Shown: positions 59,010 through 64,000 of the stretch, piece by piece | Layout: every line of letters starts with the position of its first letter | Position numbering within the stretch: the first letter of the stretch is position 1 | Position numbers and translations under genes: made by a program | Notes under the pieces: generated by a model | The model's database searches: none | What the model was told of the DNA's origin: nothing | The model's input: only the letters and a program-made list of their open reading frames with translations | Assembly: GCA_902571055.1 (NCBI GenBank) | Contig: CACGAM010000001.1 | Coordinates: 154,161 to 218,160, forward strand | Direction: 5' to 3' | Length of the DNA stretch: 64,000 nt | Origin: an uncultured Pelagibacteraceae bacterium | Lineage (GTDB): Bacteria > Pseudomonadota > Alphaproteobacteria > Pelagibacterales > Pelagibacteraceae

Positions 59010-60368
59010 TTATTTAAGTTGATTAAAAAGTTCTGGTGGCAATCCCTTATCCGCCATTCCTTTCATATTTCCTTTTGACATCTTTTTCATCATTTCAGAC
59101 ATCATTTTAAATTGTTTTAACAATTTATTGATAGTGGCTATGTCGGTTCCAGAACCATTAGCAATTCTTTTTTTTCTTGAGCCATCAATTATTTTAGGAT
59201 TTTCTCTTTCTTTTTTGGTCATCGATAAAATAACAGCTTCATTTTGGGTAATAATTTTTTCATCTACACCAGCTTGATCCATTTGAGATTTAATTTTAGA
59301 GACCCCTGGTAAAAAAGACATTACGCCTTCAATACCACCCATTTTTTTCATTTGTCTTAGTTGACTTAGGTAGTCATCAAGAGAAAATTGTCCTTTCTTT
59401 AATTTTTCCTCAGCTTTTTTTAATTTTTCCTCATCTAGATCTTCAGCAGCTTTTTCTACAAGAGATACAATATCACCCATACCTAATATTCTATTTGCAA
59501 CTCTATCAGGATGAAAAACTTCTAGATTATTGATTTTTTCTCCTACACCCAAGAATTTTACTGGTACATTTGCTACGTGTTTCATGCTTAAAGCAGCACC
59601 TCCACGACCGTCACCATCTGATCTTGTAAGGACTATCCCTGAAACATCTACTGTATTTTTAAATTCTTTTGCAACATTTGCAGCCACTTGACCCGTAAGT
59701 GAGTCTGCTACAAGCATTACCTCATTTGGTTTAATAATATTTTCTATTTCTTTAATCTCACTCATCATTTGAAGATCAATTTGAGTTCTACCAGCAGTAT
59801 CAAACAATAAGACCTCAGATCCATTTAAGCTAGCTGCACTTAGTGCTCGTCTACAAATATCAGCAGGTAATTGGCCCTCTATAATTGGTAAAGTTATAAT
59901 ATTATTTTGATCACCCAATAGTTTTAATTGCTCTTGTGCAGCAGGACGATAAACGTCCAAACTTACCATCATAACTTTTTTTTTATTGTTCTTTTCAATA
60001 TATTTAGCTATTTTCGCAGTAGTAGTTGTTTTTCCTGAACCTTGTAATCCAACCATCATTATTGGAACAGGTGGGACTGAATTTAGGTTAATTTCTGTAT
60101 TTTTTGTTCCTAATAAGTTTACAAGCTCGTCATAGACAACCTTCACAACCATATCCCCTGGAGAAGTAGATCTTATAATTTCTTGACCTATTGCTTTAGG
60201 TTTTATTTTTTCGATAAAATCTTTGACAACCTCTAAAGATACATCTGCTTCTAGCAATGCTAGCCGTATGCCTTTTAATCCCTCATCTACTTGATTTTCA
60301 TCAAGAGATGGAGCTTTTTTTAAAGATGAAAAAACTTCATCAAATTTATTTGTCAAATTTTCAAACAT
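59010..60368 (-). CDS. ffh: Signal recognition particle protein Ffh (SRP54)
   Basis: This GTPase binds signal sequences and 4.5S RNA to bring ribosomes to the membrane. It has 452 residues. The N domain precedes the G domain with G1 [35 protein letters not shown] and [13 protein letters not shown]. The M domain is rich in Met ([34 protein letters not shown]). Its receptor FtsY is encoded 1 kb away on the other strand. The 5' leader is structured. Confidence 0.97.
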   Translation of the reverse strand: MFENLTNKFDEVFSSLKKAPSLDENQVDEGLKGIRLALLEADVSLEVVKDFIEKIKPKAIGQEIIRSTSPGDMVVKVVYDELVNLLGTKNTEINLNSVPPVPIMMVGLQGSGKTTTTAKIAKYIEKNNKKKVMMVSLDVYRPAAQEQLKLLGDQNNIITLPIIEGQLPADICRRALSAASLNGSEVLLFDTAGRTQIDLQMMSEIKEIENIIKPNEVMLVADSLTGQVAANVAKEFKNTVDVSGIVLTRSDGDGRGGAALSMKHVANVPVKFLGVGEKINNLEVFHPDRVANRILGMGDIVSLVEKAAEDLDEEKLKKAEEKLKKGQFSLDDYLSQLRQMKKMGGIEGVMSFLPGVSKIKSQMDQAGVDEKIITQNEAVILSMTKKERENPKIIDGSRKKRIANGSGTDIATINKLLKQFKMMSEMMKKMSKGNMKGMADKGLPPELFNQLK

Positions 60369-60475
60369 ATTTCACTCCAGCAGTTAACGCATCAGTGGGC
60401 GAATATCGCTGACTGATGTCGATCTCTTTGTAAACAAAGACACCGCAAATAGCTGTTTTTTGCGGAAACGTCGAT
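60369..60475 (-). ncRNA. Structured leader RNA upstream of ffh (three hairpins)
   Basis: Three hairpins follow one another in the 5' leader. 60443-60465: CCGCAAA pairs with TTTGCGG. 60425-60440: six pairs with a four-base loop. 60390-60418: seven outer pairs (CATCAGT with ACTGATG) and an inner four-base stem GCGA/TCGC. Transcription from the promoter at 60478-60503 would place all of them in the minus-strand RNA, and the ffh start lies 21 bases after the last stem. A conserved RNA ahead of ffh has, as I recall, been described from Pelagibacter genomes, but I have not matched it. No SRP RNA signature is seen. Confidence 0.6.
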
Positions 60476-60477
60476 AA

Positions 60478-60503
60478 AGTATAATAGAGGTTCAAAAAGT
60501 CAA
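60478..60503 (-). promoter_or_regulatory. Probable promoter of the ffh leader
   Basis: On the minus strand TTGACT (plus-strand 60498-60503) is followed after 14 bases by TATACT (60478-60483). Both boxes match well, but the spacer is short, so another -35 is possible. The expected start point is just before the first hairpin of the leader. Confidence 0.4.
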
Positions 60504-60525
60504 TAAATAAGTTAAGAATAAATAT

Positions 60526-61350
60526 ATGAATTTTAAAGCTTTTAAAATGGATGGATTAGGTAATGATTTTGTGATTATCGACAACAGAACTAATGAAATT
60601 AAGCTTTCTAGTGACCAAATAATTAAAATTTGCAATCGGTCATTTATAGGCTGTGATCAACTTATTATCATAAACCACTCAGAGGAGTCCGATGCTGATT
60701 TAATATTTTATAATTCAGATGGAAGCGAGTCTGAAGCTTGTGGAAATGGCACAAGGTGTGTTGCTTATTTTATATCTGAAGAAAACAATAAAAAAGAAAT
60801 AATTTTAAGAACAAAATCAGGAGTTTTAAATTCCAAAATTTTGGACAAAAATTTAGTTGAAACAGTTATTGGAATAGCAAAAACTGAATGGAAAGAAATA
60901 CCTATTAGTCAGAAAATGGATACAAAAAATTTAAATTTAAAAATCGAGGATAAAAATAAAAATGAATATTTTGGTGGTACGGCTATAAATGTGGGTAATC
61001 CTCATGCTATTTTCTTTGTTGATAAATTAGAAAATTTTAATTTAGAAGATATTGGACCAAATTTAGAAATAAATAAGTTATTTCCAGATAGATGTAACAT
61101 TACACTTGCTGAAATTAAGAATAGCAAAAAAATATTTGTTAAGGTCTGGGAAAGAGGAGCAGGATTAACTAAAGCTTGCGGATCGGCTGCATGTGCTACT
61201 GCTTTTGCTAGTAAAATAAACGGTCTAACTGGAAATGAGGTAGATATAGAATTTGAATTGGGGAATTTATCTATTTCTATAAATAAAAATAATTCTATAA
61301 AAATGAAAGGTGCGGTATCTAATATTAAATCAATTGAAATAAATTTATAA
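60526..61350 (+). CDS. dapF: Diaminopimelate epimerase
   Basis: This 274-residue enzyme interconverts LL- and meso-diaminopimelate for lysine and peptidoglycan. FKMDGLGNDFVIID, the first catalytic cysteine in SEACGNGTRCVAYF, VGNPHAIFFVD, ERGAGLTKACGSAACAT with the second cysteine are all seen. It is divergent from ffh, and its stop overlaps the ftsY ATG by one base. Confidence 0.96.
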   Translation: MNFKAFKMDGLGNDFVIIDNRTNEIKLSSDQIIKICNRSFIGCDQLIIINHSEESDADLIFYNSDGSESEACGNGTRCVAYFISEENNKKEIILRTKSGVLNSKILDKNLVETVIGIAKTEWKEIPISQKMDTKNLNLKIEDKNKNEYFGGTAINVGNPHAIFFVDKLENFNLEDIGPNLEINKLFPDRCNITLAEIKNSKKIFVKVWERGAGLTKACGSAACATAFASKINGLTGNEVDIEFELGNLSISINKNNSIKMKGAVSNIKSIEINL

Positions 61351-62267
61351 TGGGAATATTTGAAAAGTTTAAATTAGGTTTTAAAAAAAGTGCTAATAAA
61401 ATCTCCGAAGGGTTTAGAGAAATTGTTATTAAAAAGGAAATTGATGATAAAAAACTCGATGAAATAGAAGAATTTTTAATTAGTTCAGATGTTGGAGTTG
61501 AGGCATCTGCTAAGATTAAAACAATTATATCAGAGAGAAAAATTGATCCCAGTTTAGATCCAATTAATGAGATAAATAAAATATTAAAAGAATTTATAAT
61601 AAATTTGATGCTTCCTTTAGAGAAGAAGAATTTTTTTAATAGATCAAATTTAAATGATATAATTTTAATTTCAGGTGTGAATGGTGCAGGTAAGACAACA
61701 ACTATTGGAAAAATTGGTAAAATATTAAAGGATAATGACAATAAAGTGGCTTTTGCTGCATGTGATACATTTAGGGCAGCTGCTATAGAGCAGCTTGAGG
61801 AATGGTCAAAAAGAATTGGTGTAGAAATTATTAAATCCTCTCCTGGTTCCGATCCTGCCTCAGTTGCTTACAAAGCTGCTGAGCAAGCTAAATCAAAAAA
61901 TGTTAATAAAACACTATTAGATACAGCTGGACGACTTCAAAATAAAAAAAACTTAATGGAAGAATATAAAAAAATAGCAAATGTAACAAAAAAAATTATT
62001 TCAGACTCTCCTCATGAAGTAATATTAGTGTTAGACGCAACTTCAGGTCAGAATATAATTAATCAAGTCGATGAGTTTAATAAAATAATCCCAATAACGG
62101 GAGTAATAATGACAAAACTTGATGGAACTGCAAAAGGTGGAATTTTAATAGCAATAGCTCAAAAATTTAGGTTACCAATAATCGCACTTGGACTAGGAGA
62201 AAAAATAGATGATTTACAAATTTTTGACTCAAGTAAATTTGCCGATGCTTTTTTGGAAGCTAGTTAA
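61350..62267 (+). CDS. ftsY: Signal recognition particle receptor FtsY
   Basis: This 305-residue NG-domain GTPase lacks the long acidic A domain of E. coli FtsY, as in many alphaproteobacteria. G1 is GVNGAGKTTTIGKI; DTFRAAAIEQLEEW, LLDTAGRLQNKKNLM, LDATSGQN and TKLDGTAKGG follow. It docks Ffh-ribosome complexes at the membrane. It ends in an 8-bp overlap with a convergent unknown gene. Confidence 0.96.
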   Translation: MGIFEKFKLGFKKSANKISEGFREIVIKKEIDDKKLDEIEEFLISSDVGVEASAKIKTIISERKIDPSLDPINEINKILKEFIINLMLPLEKKNFFNRSNLNDIILISGVNGAGKTTTIGKIGKILKDNDNKVAFAACDTFRAAAIEQLEEWSKRIGVEIIKSSPGSDPASVAYKAAEQAKSKNVNKTLLDTAGRLQNKKNLMEEYKKIANVTKKIISDSPHEVILVLDATSGQNIINQVDEFNKIIPITGVIMTKLDGTAKGGILIAIAQKFRLPIIALGLGEKIDDLQIFDSSKFADAFLEAS

Positions 62268-62820
62268 ACAAATAACTTGATACCAATGGTTTATAAAAAT
62301 AACAATTATAATTTTCTGTTATATTCTTATACCCACAGTTTTTTGCAAAAGTTGAGATTATAAAATCTATTTTATTTTTATCTTCACGAAGAGTTAATTT
62401 TCTTTCTCTAATTTTAAACTCAAAGTTTTTCTTAAATTGCTTTTTTGCATTTATCATTACCAGTGTATTATTGTCTTCTAGTAAGTAATATGCAAAATCT
62501 TCAGGGAACACAGGATAAGTACTATAATTGGTTATTTTTTTTGCTTCTTTGGGAAACCATTCATAAGAAATTAGTGGTAAATCACTTTTTGTCTTATGAA
62601 AGTAAATATAAAGATCTTGTGGATAATCTTTTATGTAATTTTCTCTTTCACCTCTAGCTAAAACAGATTTTTTTCTCGACTTAAAATATAACGTAAATTC
62701 ATTATTATGAGATTTCATTGTTCCTACATTAAATAATTTGTCAAAATTTTCATGAGATATCTCTGCTGATAAACTAATATTTATAAAAAAAGTAAAAATA
62801 GTGATTAATAAATATTTCAT
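62260..62820 (-). CDS. Secreted protein of unknown function
   Basis: This 186-residue protein has a clear signal peptide (KYLLITIFTFFINISLSAE, cleavage probably after the Ser-Ala near residue 19). The rest is rich in Lys, aromatic and beta-type sequence, with SHNNEFTLYFKSRKKSVLARGERENYI. A pair of cysteines (CGYKNITENYNC) near the C-terminus could form a disulfide. I do not recognise the family. It is convergent with ftsY and co-oriented with the membrane hydrolase gene upstream. Confidence 0.7.
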   Translation of the reverse strand: MKYLLITIFTFFINISLSAEISHENFDKLFNVGTMKSHNNEFTLYFKSRKKSVLARGERENYIKDYPQDLYIYFHKTKSDLPLISYEWFPKEAKKITNYSTYPVFPEDFAYYLLEDNNTLVMINAKKQFKKNFEFKIRERKLTLREDKNKIDFIISTFAKNCGYKNITENYNCYFYKPLVSSYLFN

Positions 62821-62870
62821 TTTTAAAAATATTTAAAAAAAATTAGTTTCTTATTTGACTAGAATGTGGC

Positions 62871-63680
62871 CTAATTTAAACCTTCAATAAAGTTTTCTAT
62901 ACTGGAAATTAGATCAGAGTTGTAATCCATCATGTGGTCATCTATTTCATTAAAATATTTAAATTTTGGGTCTTTAGATTTATTGAACATTTCTTTTCCC
63001 ATTTCAAAAGGTACTATCGTATCTTTATGTCCATGCATTATAAGAATTGGCATATTAATCTTGTTTAGTTTATTTTCTGAGTCATATTTGTCCTTTAAAA
63101 GAATTTTAACTGGTAAATATGGATAATATTTTTTTGCAAGTTTTATCATTGAAGTAAAGGGAGATTCCAAAATTATACCAGCAAAATTATTCTTTGATGC
63201 TAAATCTACAGCTACTGCGGTGCCGAGCGACTCTCCATATAGGATAATGTTTTTATCATCTACCCCATTCTCATTTAACCATTTTTTTGCAGCCTCAGAA
63301 TCCTTATATATTCCTTCTTCGCTTGGTTTGCCTTGATTACCACTAAAACCACGATAAGCAACTATGAGGTAATTTATATTTAATTTTGCTAATTCATTAA
63401 GTTTATAAACTCTATTATCTAATCTTCCAGCATTACCATGGAAAAACAAAATAGTTTTGTTACTTTTGTTATGATTATAATACCAGGAAATTAATTCAGT
63501 GTCTGATTGTACGTAGATTTTTTCAATCTTGTGATTTAAATTTGTTTCATCTAAATAATTATTCTCTGAAGGATGGTATAACAACTTTCTTTGGTAAAAA
63601 TATATAAACATAACTACAATCAAATATGCAATAAATAAGACGATTAATACGTTTGGTAAGTTCATTTTATATTTTTTCAT
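62871..63680 (-). CDS. Membrane-anchored alpha/beta hydrolase
   Basis: This 269-residue protein has an N-terminal transmembrane segment (VLIVLFIAYLIVVMFIYFY) and a hydrolase domain of the bem46/YfhR-like type: FFHGNAGRLDNRV, YRGFSGNQGKPSEEG, nucleophile Ser in YGESLGTAVAVDLA, Asp in GHKDTIVPF and His in DDHMMDY. The substrate is unknown. It overlaps the upstream EamA gene by 14 bp. Confidence 0.85.
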   Translation of the reverse strand: MKKYKMNLPNVLIVLFIAYLIVVMFIYFYQRKLLYHPSENNYLDETNLNHKIEKIYVQSDTELISWYYNHNKSNKTILFFHGNAGRLDNRVYKLNELAKLNINYLIVAYRGFSGNQGKPSEEGIYKDSEAAKKWLNENGVDDKNIILYGESLGTAVAVDLASKNNFAGIILESPFTSMIKLAKKYYPYLPVKILLKDKYDSENKLNKINMPILIMHGHKDTIVPFEMGKEMFNKSKDPKFKYFNEIDDHMMDYNSDLISSIENFIEGLN

Positions 63681-64000
63681 TTTTTATTTTTTTTTTAACT
63701 AAATATATTCCTAAAAATACCATTAAAGTTGATAAATAATGATAAGCCTCTAATTTTTCATTAAATAGAATTATACCGTAGAAAGCACCATAGACTGTAA
63801 ATAAATATAGTGTAAATCCAGTTGTGGTGGCACCAAGATATTTTTGTGTATATGTATAAAGACTAAAAGCAATTATTCCTGGAGAGATTGCAGCAAAGAA
63901 AGTCCACATATAAAAATAATTATTAAAAATTGTCGATTGTATTAGAAACTGCTCAGAAATGTAAAAAGGTAGCAAGCTTAATGCCCCACATAAAGATATA
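63667..64000 (-). CDS. EamA/DMT-family transporter, C-terminal part only
   Basis: The reading frame stays open to the right edge of the window, so the N-terminal half is missing. The visible part of about 110 residues has four hydrophobic segments and the second EamA repeat pattern, ending in KLEAYHYLSTLMVFLGIYLVKKK. FNEKLEAYHYLG-like sequences are typical of drug/metabolite exporters. The substrate cannot be deduced. Confidence 0.8.
   Translation of the reverse strand, partial: ISLCGALSLLPFYISEQFLIQSTIFNNYFYMWTFFAAISPGIIAFSLYTYTQKYLGATTTGFTLYLFTVYGAFYGIILFNEKLEAYHYLSTLMVFLGIYLVKKKIKNEKI

Noticed and set aside
60369..60475. 4.5S SRP RNA gene next to ffh
   Set aside because: The conserved GGAAGCA-type asymmetric-loop sequence and long single hairpin of SRP RNA are not present; three separate short hairpins are seen instead.

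Overview
The window is a compact, AT-rich (mostly about 28-33% GC by eye) bacterial chromosome segment that looks like a marine alphaproteobacterium of the SAR11/Pelagibacterales type. Supporting signs are very short or overlapping intergenic spaces, many poly-A/poly-T tracts, a class I lysyl-tRNA synthetase, a SAM-II riboswitch in front of metX, a RegA/PrrA-type response regulator, and a DMSP demethylase (dmdA) next to its downstream genes. I see no tRNA or rRNA gene, insertion sequence, prophage or CRISPR array.

Layout. 1-1746: end of an ABC-2 ATPase gene, bioY, and convergent regA. 1837-6060: a polyamine operon (ornithine-decarboxylase-like, deoxyhypusine-synthase-like, aguB, aguA) preceded by a terminator-like hairpin. 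6062-9534 (minus): queuosine-precursor transporter, rpmB, pyrD, lysS (frameshifted). 9623-13183 (plus): trkH, ampG, and a cytoplasmic NlpC/P60 peptidase. 13180-15145 (minus): tyrC-like gene and hisC. 15221-17769 (plus): promoter, SAM-II riboswitch, metX, metW, gloB. 17780-24372 (plus): rplU, rpmA, obgE (frameshifted), proB, proA, nadD, rsfS, ctpA, rppH. 24362-60368 is one 36-kb run of minus-strand genes. In transcription order it holds ffh, rpsP, trmD, rplS, leuCDB, dmdC, dmdB, an alpha/beta hydrolase, dmdA, asd, sdhCDAB, mmsA, mdh, sucCDAB, lpd, a three-gene PhyH/methyltransferase/EgtD cassette, priA and atpHAGDC. 60526-62267 (plus): dapF, ftsY. The right edge (minus) has a secreted unknown protein, a membrane-anchored hydrolase and a truncated EamA transporter.

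How it fits together. DMSP is demethylated by DmdA; DmdB and DmdC carry the product on as a CoA ester. MmsA can deliver acetyl-CoA or propionyl-CoA, and the adjacent TCA genes (sdh, mdh, suc, lpd) and ATP synthase turn carbon into energy. The most unusual places are: (1) the PhyH-methyltransferase-EgtD cassette, whose first two genes are visibly richer in GC than their surroundings; (2) an uncharacterised alpha/beta hydrolase translationally coupled between dmdB and dmdA, with no ATG/GTG/TTG start for its full-length frame; (3) a multi-hairpin leader RNA in front of ffh; (4) a leader hairpin in front of the polyamine operon; (5) a SdhD subunit with no histidine at all. Two essential genes (lysS, obgE) carry single-base homopolymer frameshifts, which may be sequence errors.

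All family assignments come from reading motifs and remembered family features. No database search was run.
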